Source of the DNA: NIOZ-UU13 sp035528395
GTDB lineage: Bacteria; Planctomycetota; Phycisphaerae; Sedimentisphaerales; Anaerobacaceae
Direction of reading: 5' to 3'
DNA length: 64,000 nucleotides
Assembly: GCA_035528395.1 (NCBI GenBank)
Contig: DATKYR010000177.1
Location: forward strand, 1-64,000
The translations under genes and the position numbers were made by a program. Position 1 is the first letter of the stretch. Each line of letters opens with the position of its first letter. The notes under the pieces were generated by a model. The model saw only the letters and a program-made list of their open reading frames with translations, did no database searches and was not told the DNA's origin. Below are positions 26,074 through 33,627 of this stretch, piece after piece.

Positions 26074-27477
26074 TTAGTACGTGAATATTTCTACACGCTG
26101 CTGGAATTCTTCAAAATCAAGTTCACCTCTGGCGAAGTCATCTACATCTGTCTTTTTTGCACGGATAGTCAGAACTGTGGTTGAGGCAGAGCCCATTTCT
26201 CCGTATTCCATACCGTCGCCGTATTCCATGCCGCCCATCATGCCGCCGCCAAAGCCGCCCATACCACCGCCGTAGCCGCCCATGCCGCCTCCCATGCCTC
26301 CGTAACCGCCGCCGGCCATGCCGCCCATCATGCCGCCCATACGGCCGGAAGTACCATAACCGCCACCGCCACCGCCAGCCATCCCACCAATGCCGCCGCC
26401 CATACCGACACCGCCGCCGTACAAACCACCCCCTGAGCTTAATGAGGTTCGTCCCCTCGATCTGGAAGTTCCGGTCCCTGGGGTGGCGCTTCGATAGTAG
26501 TCTTCATAAAACTCACCGGGTTGCCGGCCCTGTCCGATGACCGTAACAATTATCCACTCATCCGGTGTCAGGTTTCGAATATTCGCCGCGTGTTTGAGCG
26601 TTTCGATAAGCTCTCCCTTGAGCTGGTCAAATTCCACCAGACCGGGGCCCTGACCTGAGAAACCCGGCATACCCGGCCTGGGAGTTTGCGGAGAGAATAT
26701 CTGCTCTCTTGCCCGCTGCCAGGTCGGGTCAACCTGTTCGGCGGTTTCCTCATCTTCCTGCTCCTCTGGTTTCAATGGAGGTGAGAATGCGAAATTTACT
26801 TCCATTAAAAAGATCACTCCATAGCCCTGCATATAGATAGCCTCCGTAGAGCGATTGTTCCGCCCGAAGAACTCACCGAAATCGGTGAACACCCCCTTAA
26901 TCGTGCGGGATTCCTTAAACCTCTCGTCAAGGATGTGAGACATTACTAGCAGATCCTGTGTTAAAGCGTCAAGGTCTTCCGGTTCGACATCCGAATCCGG
27001 TATCACAAGGACTTTCCGGCCGCCTGTGCGCCCGAGCATAGGCGCAGGCCCAACCCTTTGCGAGATATAATTCCGATTAGTCTGGTCGCTTGTAACCGGA
27101 GTATAATGTTGTCTAGACGGCGAAAAAGTAAAACCTTTTTTGGTGGGAGTAACTGTGCCGCTCCAACCGTAGTCAACCTCAGCACGATAATAGCCGTTCT
27201 CATCTGTAACTGGATCGCCTGGCAGGCCCTGCATTACCACGCCACTCAGGCCCTTTATTACCACGCCGCTCAGGCCGGTTTTGCCGGAAATAATAAAGGT
27301 CCGAATCGAGGGTTCAGCCTGAGTGGGTTCTACTACCGTTGTCTCCGGGCTCGTGGACCCGCGGCCTCGCCTGCTGGCTGCAGGCTCCGACTGGCTTTCT
27401 GCTTGAGCTAAGGCAAAACTTCCCATTGCCAAATTCAAAACGGCAAGCACAATAATTGTTCTGGTTAAAGATTTCAT
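26074..27477 (-). CDS. Exported Gly/Met-rich protein of sigma module 1
   Basis: Protein of 467 residues with a signal peptide (LAVLNLAMGSFALAQA). Residues about 60-140 resemble a carboxypeptidase-regulatory-like beta domain (DENGYYRAEVDYGWSGTVTP, SDQTNRNY), preceded by an internal duplication GLSGVVIKGLSGVVMQGLPG. A middle alpha/beta domain follows (VLVIPDSDVEPEDLDALTQD; VIFLMEVNFAF; EWIIVTVIGQ). Residues about 347-416 are a low-complexity Gly/Met/Tyr tract (GGMGGG, GGYGGG). A short folded tail ends the protein. It is the last gene after an ECF sigma factor and a one-TM protein, and may be the surface product that the sigma factor controls. Confidence 0.7.
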   Translation of the reverse strand: MKSLTRTIIVLAVLNLAMGSFALAQAESQSEPAASRRGRGSTSPETTVVEPTQAEPSIRTFIISGKTGLSGVVIKGLSGVVMQGLPGDPVTDENGYYRAEVDYGWSGTVTPTKKGFTFSPSRQHYTPVTSDQTNRNYISQRVGPAPMLGRTGGRKVLVIPDSDVEPEDLDALTQDLLVMSHILDERFKESRTIKGVFTDFGEFFGRNNRSTEAIYMQGYGVIFLMEVNFAFSPPLKPEEQEDEETAEQVDPTWQRAREQIFSPQTPRPGMPGFSGQGPGLVEFDQLKGELIETLKHAANIRNLTPDEWIIVTVIGQGRQPGEFYEDYYRSATPGTGTSRSRGRTSLSSGGGLYGGGVGMGGGIGGMAGGGGGGYGTSGRMGGMMGGMAGGGYGGMGGGMGGYGGGMGGFGGGMMGGMEYGDGMEYGEMGSASTTVLTIRAKKTDVDDFARGELDFEEFQQRVEIFTY

Positions 27478-27495
27478 TTTTTACTCCTTTCATTT

Positions 27496-27550
27496 AATGG
27501 TTAATTGGTGAGTGGTTAATTAGTTAATTAGTTACTCACTACTCACTACT
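27496..27550. repeat. Simple-word spacer (TTAATTAG / ACTCACTA)
   Basis: The gap between two genes of module 1 consists of reiterated TTAATTGG, TTAATTAG and ACTCACTA words. The TAG stop of the upstream gene (27546-27548) falls at its edge. A closely similar spacer lies at 63548-63607 in the prophage. Confidence 0.65.
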
Positions 27551-28184
27551 GCTTAGTGCCTATCAGTTCATTCGTCTGGGCAGCTACGGCCAGCAGGCCA
27601 TTTTCAAGACGGATTTTGTCCTGCTCAATTTGCTGTAAGGCCGCGGCAACCTGCTCGCGTTCACGTATTCTGGCTGCCTCGATTAACTGAATTAGTTCCA
27701 TCAGACGTTGATTCGTCAGGATTCCGGAAGCGGCTAAGGTCTGTGCGGCGAACTCGGTCAGGTCGCGGCGAACCTGCTGATGAAGCTCTTCTTTGAGTTG
27801 AGCGCTATTGACCGCAAAGGCCGACTGCCATTGTTCGTTGAACTGCACGATTAGGTCCTGTCGAATAGCCGGCTCCAGAGACGTTCTCAATGAGCTTTCC
27901 AGAGTTGCCTGGAGTTCTTCCACATCCAGCGTCTGAGGGGCGGAGGCTCGGCCAACGGTGTATCCGACAGCAATCAGCAGTACAGCCGCGGCAGCGAACT
28001 TTGTTATTGGGCTTTTGAAAATGTTTCGCCATATTCTCGAGCTTGCACGTTGGTGGCTTTTTTCTTTGTTTACAAGCGTGTCCCGAGTTCGTTGTATGGC
28101 ACGGTTGGTGGCCTTTGAGCTCGGCTCAATCTGTGAGAGGATTTTTAGCCGATGGTCGATTTTGTTTTCGTCATTTTTTGACAT
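27546..28184 (-). CDS. One-TM protein following ECF sigma factor (putative anti-sigma), module 1
   Basis: Protein of 212 residues: a polar N-terminal cytoplasmic part of about 60 residues, one membrane segment (ITKFAAAAVLLIAVGYTVG), and a long charged helical periplasmic part with coiled-coil character (EELQATLESSLRTSLEP to EQDKIRLENGLLAVAAQ). It overlaps the sigma-factor gene by 14 bp, so the two proteins are made together. Its place and topology fit an anti-sigma or sensor, but it has no zinc-binding H-x3-C-x2-C motif, so the mode of inhibition would have to differ. GGAAAGGAG precedes ATG 28184. Confidence 0.65.
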   Translation of the reverse strand: MSKNDENKIDHRLKILSQIEPSSKATNRAIQRTRDTLVNKEKSHQRASSRIWRNIFKSPITKFAAAAVLLIAVGYTVGRASAPQTLDVEELQATLESSLRTSLEPAIRQDLIVQFNEQWQSAFAVNSAQLKEELHQQVRRDLTEFAAQTLAASGILTNQRLMELIQLIEAARIREREQVAAALQQIEQDKIRLENGLLAVAAQTNELIGTKQ

Positions 28185-28710
28185 TATGCGTCTCCTTTCC
28201 GGAAGATTTATGCTGGTTAGACCTAAGTACGTTCCGAAGATGATTCAAGGCCCTGGAGCACATGGCTCGGACGTGATGGGATGTCTTGCCTAATTGTTCG
28301 GCAATATAATCGTAAGATTCCTGCTGGATATATCGCATTACAAAGGCCTCGCGCGGCACTTTATTCAATTGACCGATTGCATTTAGTATTTCGTCCAGTT
28401 CTTCCGCCTGGATAAGTTTACCCAACGGTGAGCTGTCATTAGAAGCAGGTTCGCATATCTGGTCTAACCTCAGAGGATTACGCTTCCGGCTGCGGCGCCA
28501 GTCAAAAGCCAGATTTATCGCAGCCCTGTGTGCATAAGCTTCCGGGTTCCCAGCTTTATCGAAGCTTCCGGAATTAATGAGCTTTATAAATAATTCCTGC
28601 ATCAGCTCCTCAGCAATGTCTTCGCGCAGCGTCAGCCTGGTCAAAAGCGCATACAGATTCGCTCCGGACTTGTCCAACAGCTCTAAAAGTTCTTTCTGAC
28701 GGTCTCGCAA
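28171..28710 (-). CDS. ECF-type RNA polymerase sigma factor, module 1
   Basis: Sigma-70 family protein of 179 residues with sigma2 (LTLREDIAEELMQELFIKLI, then AYAHRAAINLAFDWRRSRKR) and sigma4 (LNKVPREAFVMRYIQQESYD, then IAEQLGKTSHHVRAMCSRAL) separated by a linker. The start is a TTG at 28710, supported by AGGAGG 6 bp upstream and the absence of a better codon. A TATAAT-like box lies 40 bp upstream. It heads the three-gene module that continues with the one-TM protein and the Gly/Met-rich exported protein. Confidence 0.88.
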   Translation of the reverse strand: MRDRQKELLELLDKSGANLYALLTRLTLREDIAEELMQELFIKLINSGSFDKAGNPEAYAHRAAINLAFDWRRSRKRNPLRLDQICEPASNDSSPLGKLIQAEELDEILNAIGQLNKVPREAFVMRYIQQESYDYIAEQLGKTSHHVRAMCSRALNHLRNVLRSNQHKSSGKETHNVKK

Positions 28711-28748
28711 AAAACCTCCTGATGATGTTGGTCCATCAAGACTTTACT

Positions 28749-28754
28749 ATTATA
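28749..28754 (-). promoter_or_regulatory. Putative -10 box before sigma module 1
   Basis: A perfect TATAAT on the minus strand, 39 bp before the TTG start of the sigma gene. The -35 region is poor (TTGCGC at 19 bp spacing), so the promoter may be weak or activated. Confidence 0.4.
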
Positions 28755-28827
28755 GACGGTAAAGGGTGTCTGTGCGCAACCTCATTTATGAATAATTTTT
28801 TCGTTTTTTTTTGTTATCTATGCGCAT

Positions 28828-28868
28828 AAAAAAGGCCGATCCCTGCTTGTCACTGGCAGGGGCCGGCC
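28828..28868 (-). terminator. Rho-independent terminator of sigma module 2
   Basis: On the minus strand GGCCGGCCCCTGC pairs with GCAGGGATCGGCC (11 of 13 positions) around a 9-nt loop, then six T. It lies 26 bp after the stop of the exported-protein gene. A homologous but degraded copy is at 31197-31236. Confidence 0.8.
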
Positions 28869-28893
28869 AGTTTTCGCTGATGATGTATACAAA

Positions 28894-30084
28894 TCACTTT
28901 TTGACCTTGAATTCATACTTATAGGTTTCGTCTTTCTCCAAATCCCTGCCTTGGCAGCTAAGAACAAAACCATCTGTTGTTTTCTCGTACTTAAAGTCCT
29001 TTCCGCTGAATAAGTCCTTCGGCAGACCGGCCGGGAGCTCCTCAGGCAATTTGCCTGTTTTAGCCTTTGTTATATATAACTCAACTGCTGCCCTTACGGT
29101 GTTGGAAAAGGTATTCTCCCTTATCTCAATATTATAAATTTTTTGATACGCCGGTGCCACAATTGACGTTATAGTAGCAGCGGTGTTTTCGGCAACTTCC
29201 TTTTTTGGCTGTTCGCTCAGCTTCTTGAGCTCAGTATAGGCCTTCTCATAGGGCATCGGCGTAGTTAGAATCGTTTGAAGTGCGTCCATATGGTTAATGT
29301 AGTAATCCCTGTTTTTGTCAATAAGGGCTTGATCCACATTGCGAAGCTGCTCGGCTTCTTTGCTGTCCGGTGCAACAGGTTTACCGATAACTATTTCTAT
29401 GAGCTCCTTTAGTTTATCAAGGTGCATATGCTCGAGAGATAGTTCCCTTTCATACTTTGATGTAGCCTTGGACGAAAGCGGTCTGCTTTCTATAATGGCC
29501 AATTGGTTTTTCAGCCACGTCAATGTCTGAAGGTCTTGCGGCATATCGGCCAGGAGATACTGGATGTGGTTGTCAGCCATCTTTTCAAGTGCCTTAGCTA
29601 CCAACAATGAAATTATTGTCTCGTCACCCATATGCCGGCTTATCTTGCGAAGAGTCAGGCAGCGGTCAAGGGCCTGCCGGTAATCACCCTCGGACGCGAG
29701 AATTCTGGTTTCGGCGCCAATAATGAAAACCAGCTTTCTCGTCTGAGCAAGATGAGACAACAGCATCGAAAATCCGTCGGAATATTTCAGACCCCAATTG
29801 CAATTTGGAATCTCGGCGGCAGCTATAGCAAGATTAATTGCTCCTCGGCAGTTTTCGATGTATTTTTTGATTTTTTCGTTTGGTTCGATTTTGCCCCTTG
29901 CTAAATCAGCCACCATTTCCTGCATCGTATCGTCCGCTTTTTCATAGGCAATGTATGACTGATAGTAAAGCAAAGCTGCATTATCCGGGTCCGGCGGATA
30001 GGCAAGGGCCGGAGTGGCAAGTATTAATAACATAAGAGTAACACACGTAGCTTTTGTTGATTTTTTGGTAGTAATCGTTTTCAT
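28894..30084 (-). CDS. Exported helical protein of sigma module 2
   Basis: Protein of 396 residues with a signal peptide (KATCVTLMLLILATPALA) and ATG 30084 behind GAAAGGACG. The mature protein is mostly alpha-helical with many charged residues (NAALLYYQSYIAYEKADD; LAQTRKLVFIIGAETRILA) and ends in a beta segment with KYEFKVKK. I do not recognise a named family; it resembles planctomycete secreted proteins of unknown function. It is the last gene of module 2 and is followed by a strong terminator. The 3' end of a second, diverged copy survives at 31260-31334. Confidence 0.7.
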   Translation of the reverse strand: MKTITTKKSTKATCVTLMLLILATPALAYPPDPDNAALLYYQSYIAYEKADDTMQEMVADLARGKIEPNEKIKKYIENCRGAINLAIAAAEIPNCNWGLKYSDGFSMLLSHLAQTRKLVFIIGAETRILASEGDYRQALDRCLTLRKISRHMGDETIISLLVAKALEKMADNHIQYLLADMPQDLQTLTWLKNQLAIIESRPLSSKATSKYERELSLEHMHLDKLKELIEIVIGKPVAPDSKEAEQLRNVDQALIDKNRDYYINHMDALQTILTTPMPYEKAYTELKKLSEQPKKEVAENTAATITSIVAPAYQKIYNIEIRENTFSNTVRAAVELYITKAKTGKLPEELPAGLPKDLFSGKDFKYEKTTDGFVLSCQGRDLEKDETYKYEFKVKK

Positions 30085-30103
30085 GGTTTCGTCCTTTCTT
30101 TAT

Positions 30104-30553
30104 TTAGCTTTTGGAACCGTTAAATAAATCTCCTAATGATATACTGGCCGGCTGTGGTCCCAGAATCTTAAGAGCCTTTTCACACTGATTTTCAATTCCT
30201 TCTATGCCGCCCCGACGATAAGCGATTGTCAGCGACTTCATCGTCATTATCTCAGATGGTGACTCGATAACCTCCAACACTTTGGTCGTGACGCCTTGCT
30301 TACCCGGGCCCTGGTGAGCAATAAAAAAGCTGATTCCCACAATTATTACAGCCGCTGCGGCGATAAGCTTCATCATTCTGCTTAGGGTAATTATCCTGGG
30401 CGTGCTCGGCTTATGGTCAGCCGATTTAGCCCGGATAGTTTGCTCCATAGCTGCAAACGAGTCATCCAGGGTGCGCTTATCCATTTCGCGGCTGGTCGTT
30501 ATATGCGGCTTTCTAACTTTTACGAATTCTTCTATGTTTTCTTTAGGTCTCAT
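30104..30553 (-). CDS. One-TM protein following ECF sigma factor (putative anti-sigma), module 2
   Basis: Protein of 149 residues. About 58 polar residues precede a membrane segment (MKLIAAAAVIIVGISFFIA), followed by a short periplasmic region with EVIESPSEIMTMKSLTIAYR. ATG 30553 overlaps the TGA of the sigma gene (ATGA), giving translational coupling. It has the same position and topology as the 212-residue protein of module 1 but no evident sequence identity and no zinc motif. The N-terminal stretch MDKRTLDDSFAAMEQTI could contact the sigma factor; this is inference. Confidence 0.6.
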   Translation of the reverse strand: MRPKENIEEFVKVRKPHITTSREMDKRTLDDSFAAMEQTIRAKSADHKPSTPRIITLSRMMKLIAAAAVIIVGISFFIAHQGPGKQGVTTKVLEVIESPSEIMTMKSLTIAYRRGGIEGIENQCEKALKILGPQPASISLGDLFNGSKS

Positions 30554-31092
30554 TTTGTCACCACACTATTCAAAATTGAACGAAGCTTGCCCAAACCATA
30601 TCGGTATCGGCTTTGGACTGTGTTGATCGAAATACCAAGGGCTTTGGCTATTTCCTGAAATCGCATCTCGTGATGCAGGTGCAGCACAATAACCTCACGC
30701 TGCTCGTATGGAAGCCGGTCAAGTAAATCATTAAACCGGCCGGATTCCTCGCAGTCGATTGCATGTTCCATCGGCTCAATCGAATTGGAACCAGCCGCTT
30801 CCACAACGTCCGGCCCTGCATCCCGTACCGACCTTAAACGGTTCCTGTCACGGGCACAGTTGGCAACGCAGGTTGACAGATAGCCTTTCAGGGTCCCACT
30901 GAGATGGAAAGTCCCCACAGCTCCGGCAAACGACACAAATACATCGTGCACAACGTCTTCGGCGAGGCTTCTATCTCTTAACAGCGTGATAGCCAGTCCC
31001 AGCAGGTCATCTTTGTACTTTTCATAGATCCGCCGCAGAGCATCTTTGCTACCGCGATTAAATTTCCACACAAATATTTTGTCTTCGACCAT
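30550..31092 (-). CDS. ECF-type RNA polymerase sigma factor, module 2
   Basis: Sigma factor of 180 residues. ATG 31092 is preferred to the upstream TTG at 31113, which lacks a ribosome site. Sigma2 covers about residues 10-75 (DALRRIYEKYKDDLLGLAI, RSLAEDVVHDVFVSF), and sigma4 about 120-175 (RLPYEQREVIVLHLHHEMRF, IAKALGISINTVQSRYRYGL). The sigma4 helix-turn-helix is well preserved. It belongs to a different ECF subgroup from the module 1 sigma factor, judged by the divergent sigma2 region. It is coupled by ATGA to the one-TM gene. Confidence 0.88.
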   Translation of the reverse strand: MVEDKIFVWKFNRGSKDALRRIYEKYKDDLLGLAITLLRDRSLAEDVVHDVFVSFAGAVGTFHLSGTLKGYLSTCVANCARDRNRLRSVRDAGPDVVEAAGSNSIEPMEHAIDCEESGRFNDLLDRLPYEQREVIVLHLHHEMRFQEIAKALGISINTVQSRYRYGLGKLRSILNSVVTK

Positions 31093-31196
31093 CAAATCCA
31101 CTTGTCCAATCAAAGAAACGGCCGTTTCTCACCTGTACAACGAATAACCCGCCCATTTTAGTCTAACTTTCCCAAAATTTTACAAAAAAAGTGCAT

Positions 31197-31236
31197 AAAA
31201 AAGCCGGACTCTGCTTACCACTGACAAGGGCCGGCC
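31197..31236 (-). terminator. Degraded duplicate of the module 2 terminator
   Basis: The sequence follows the terminator at 28828-28868 base by base with several substitutions (six A, GCCGG, CTGCTTnnCACTG, GGGCCGGCC), but the stem is now imperfect. It lies behind the truncated gene at 31260-31334 and ahead of the module 2 sigma gene. Confidence 0.6.
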
Positions 31237-31259
31237 TGGTTGGCTGACAATATAGCAGG

Positions 31260-31334
31260 TCACTTTTTGACCTTGAATTCATACTTATAGGTTTCGTTTT
31301 TATTTAAATGCGCAACTTTATTTAGCACTTTGGA
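31260..31334 (-). pseudogene. 3' stub of a third exported-protein gene
   Basis: Read on the minus strand, 24 codons and the TGA stop (31260-31262) encode a tail ending NKNETYKYEFKVKK, against EKDETYKYEFKVKK in the 396-residue protein. About 40 bp around the stop are identical in the two places. Upstream the frame meets a TGA at 31335-31337 and the similarity ends, so the remainder was deleted. Its distance to the following sigma gene resembles that between the intact gene and module 1. Confidence 0.75.
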
Positions 31335-31468
31335 TCAAAACTGCTCATTTTTTATAGCAAATGGGAAATTTCGGGTTAACAAATTGTTACGCCCAGCGTC
31401 TTAATAAACAGAACGGCAAGAGTTTACAGGTGCAAAGCAATCCAGCTATTGGCAGTATGTGCGGGTAA
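31335..31468. other. Junction between the sigma-module array and the divergent ABC operon
   Basis: No gene or strong promoter is visible. The truncated module on the left and the ATPase-less operon on the right suggest a deletion breakpoint in this stretch. Confidence 0.35.
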
Positions 31469-31993
31469 ATGAGAATAACAATGACACGTGTAAAAGCAAA
31501 CAATGAGTGCAGACGAATCAGAGCCTGGCTGTTCACGGCCATGAGCAGCCGTTTTGGCCCTGATACAGACTGGTTACAGAACCATATTTCAAAATGTCTG
31601 AGATGCCTGCGGCGATTCGTCTCGCGCGGTAAGGTTAATATAGCGCTGTCATTTATGAAAAATCAACCGCACAGGCTTGATTTATTGATGCGTGCAAATG
31701 CACAGGCCATTGGTGTGCTGAAACACTGTCTTCGTCAGGCGCCGAGGGCCCGGCAACTCAGAACTATACTGCCTGAACCAAAGCTGCTGGAAAGGTGTGG
31801 TAAATATGGATACTCTGCAGCGAATTTAGCGGCCTGTATTGCAATCCTGCTTCTTATGAAGATCGGCGTTTGTTCCTCTATGGATAAGTTCCACACTGAG
31901 GCCCAACAAGTCGTCAAGCAGTATTATGCAAGGCAGGTGGGTCAAGACCTTGCGGATGAGGTCTTTCCAGTAATAGATACTCTTCCAAAATAA
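31469..31993 (+). CDS. Membrane protein with anti-sigma-type zinc motif (H-x3-C-x2-C)
   Basis: Protein of 174 residues (start ATG 31469, or ATG 31481). Residues about 35-50 read DWLQNHISKCLRCLRRF, which contains the H-x3-C-x2-C pattern of zinc-binding anti-sigma domains. A helical basic region follows (MRANAQAIGVLKHCLRQAP), then one membrane segment (NLAACIAILLLMKIGV) and a short periplasmic tail. There is no sigma-factor gene next to it on this strand. It heads a plus-strand group with two ABC-2 permeases, 91 bp downstream. The anti-sigma assignment rests on the motif and topology only. Confidence 0.55.
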   Translation: MRITMTRVKANNECRRIRAWLFTAMSSRFGPDTDWLQNHISKCLRCLRRFVSRGKVNIALSFMKNQPHRLDLLMRANAQAIGVLKHCLRQAPRARQLRTILPEPKLLERCGKYGYSAANLAACIAILLLMKIGVCSSMDKFHTEAQQVVKQYYARQVGQDLADEVFPVIDTLPK

Positions 31994-32084
31994 AGGTTTT
32001 GGCGGCCCGGGAATTCGGTCGGCTTGGATCTTGTCGTCAAAAGTACCGGCTCTCAGTATTCAAATGTGGAGAATGAGTTGAACT

Positions 32085-33599
32085 ATGATCTGGACAATAG
32101 CAAAAAAAGATTTTCTGTTCAATTTAATGACATTTAAGTTTGCCGTTGGTGTAATACTTTGCATCGTTCTGATGGCCGTTTTTATGCCTGTACTCGTTAA
32201 GGATTATCAACAGCGATTGAAAGAATACAATGAAAACGTAGCTGCTAATGAAGCTAAATTACGCAACGCCAAGGTTTACTTTGGGATTTTTTATATTGGC
32301 CCCAACATATATCGGCCACCCGCAATGCTGTCAGTTTTTAGTAAAGGTAAAGAGGATCATTTAGATGGTTCAGCCGGAATAGGGACACAGTATGTTCCTG
32401 AGATAAATGCGCGTTTAATCGCAGTTAATCCATATGTATCAATCTTACCCGTTTGGGACGTATCGCTTGCTTTTAAAATTGTGGTAAGTGCTTTGGCGTT
32501 TCTGGTGGCCTGTGATGTAATATCAGGCGAGCGTGAGAGAGAAACGTTGAAGCTGATGCTGTCGGGCACTGTGACTCGATCTCACGTACTTCTTGGTAAA
32601 CTCCTGGCAGGTCTGATGATTTTGCTTGTTCCTCTGACAATTGCCTTTTTAGTCGGTCTGTTGATTCTGGCATCTTCGTCTATGGTGGATTTGACGACAT
32701 CTGATTGGGCTCACATCGGACTAATGTATCTTGTATCGTTGATTTTTATTTCCACTATTTGTAACATTGGTTTGTTTGTTTCCTGCCTGACGAAAAGATC
32801 AGCTATTTCTCTGATGCTTGGATTGTTTTTTTGGATTGTCTTTATTACGGTGGTTCCAAACGTAAGTGTTCACTTGGCGACGCGAATAAGACCTCTGGAG
32901 CCGGAAGATGCGGTGGAGGAGCGAATACGGCTGGTTGAGCAAGAAAAGAAATCGAAGGTTGAAGAAATTCCCTGGGCAGGACAAGAAGTTCAGAGCGAAG
33001 GTTATTCTCAATGGTTTATTTTAGTATGTAATAAAGAAAGGATGGACTGCCGGCAAAAGCGTTTTACTATGAACACTCCAGTTGATATTAAATACGCCAA
33101 CAAACTTTGGGAGGTAAAGCATCGTCATTTAGGAGATTTGTTAAAACAAAAAGAGCTTGCCGATAATCTTTCGCGAATCTCCCCTGTTTTTTTGTATGAG
33201 AATGTAATGAGTGCTTTGGCTGGTACGGATACAGCCAGTTATCAATATTTTATGGCCGGGGCTAGAGCATATAGGAATGAAGTCATCGATTACATACGCT
33301 CTAAAACCGATAACTTTTCCTCCCCTCTTTATTTCACACAATGTACCGAAGCCGATATAGCCGTGTACCAGGAATATTTAGATGGTAAGATGTCTGAGGA
33401 AGATTTCCAGGAGTGGAAGGAGAAAAAAGTCACACAAGTCCTGCCGCTCGACCTATTGGACTTTCCACAATTCATTTATAAGCACGACACTGTAAAGAGC
33501 CTTAAAAGAGTAATTCCCGACCTGTCGCTGTTAATCTTTGCCAATGCCTTGTTTTTCGCATTATCCTTTCTGGCTTTCATGAAGTATGATGTAAGATGA
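32085..33599 (+). CDS. ABC-2-type transporter permease, first of a pair
   Basis: Membrane protein of 504 residues with the layout of large ABC-2 permeases: TM1 (FAVGVILCIVLMAVFMPVLV), an external domain of about 100 residues, four closely spaced TM segments (ILPVWDVSLAFKIVVSALAF to ISLMLGLFFWIVFITVV) with the cytoplasmic GERERETLKLMLSGTVTRSH motif between them, a second large external domain (about 260-465), and a final TM. The GERE-TLKLML loop is where the ATPase couples. The substrate is unknown. No ATP-binding gene is present nearby. Confidence 0.8.
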   Translation: MIWTIAKKDFLFNLMTFKFAVGVILCIVLMAVFMPVLVKDYQQRLKEYNENVAANEAKLRNAKVYFGIFYIGPNIYRPPAMLSVFSKGKEDHLDGSAGIGTQYVPEINARLIAVNPYVSILPVWDVSLAFKIVVSALAFLVACDVISGERERETLKLMLSGTVTRSHVLLGKLLAGLMILLVPLTIAFLVGLLILASSSMVDLTTSDWAHIGLMYLVSLIFISTICNIGLFVSCLTKRSAISLMLGLFFWIVFITVVPNVSVHLATRIRPLEPEDAVEERIRLVEQEKKSKVEEIPWAGQEVQSEGYSQWFILVCNKERMDCRQKRFTMNTPVDIKYANKLWEVKHRHLGDLLKQKELADNLSRISPVFLYENVMSALAGTDTASYQYFMAGARAYRNEVIDYIRSKTDNFSSPLYFTQCTEADIAVYQEYLDGKMSEEDFQEWKEKKVTQVLPLDLLDFPQFIYKHDTVKSLKRVIPDLSLLIFANALFFALSFLAFMKYDVR

Positions 33600-33627
33600 A
33601 TCAAAATATTTATTTGGAGACATACCT

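Noticed and set aside
26181..26540. Arg/Pro-rich frame on the plus strand
   Set aside because: It is the antisense of the Gly/Met-rich tract of the exported protein.
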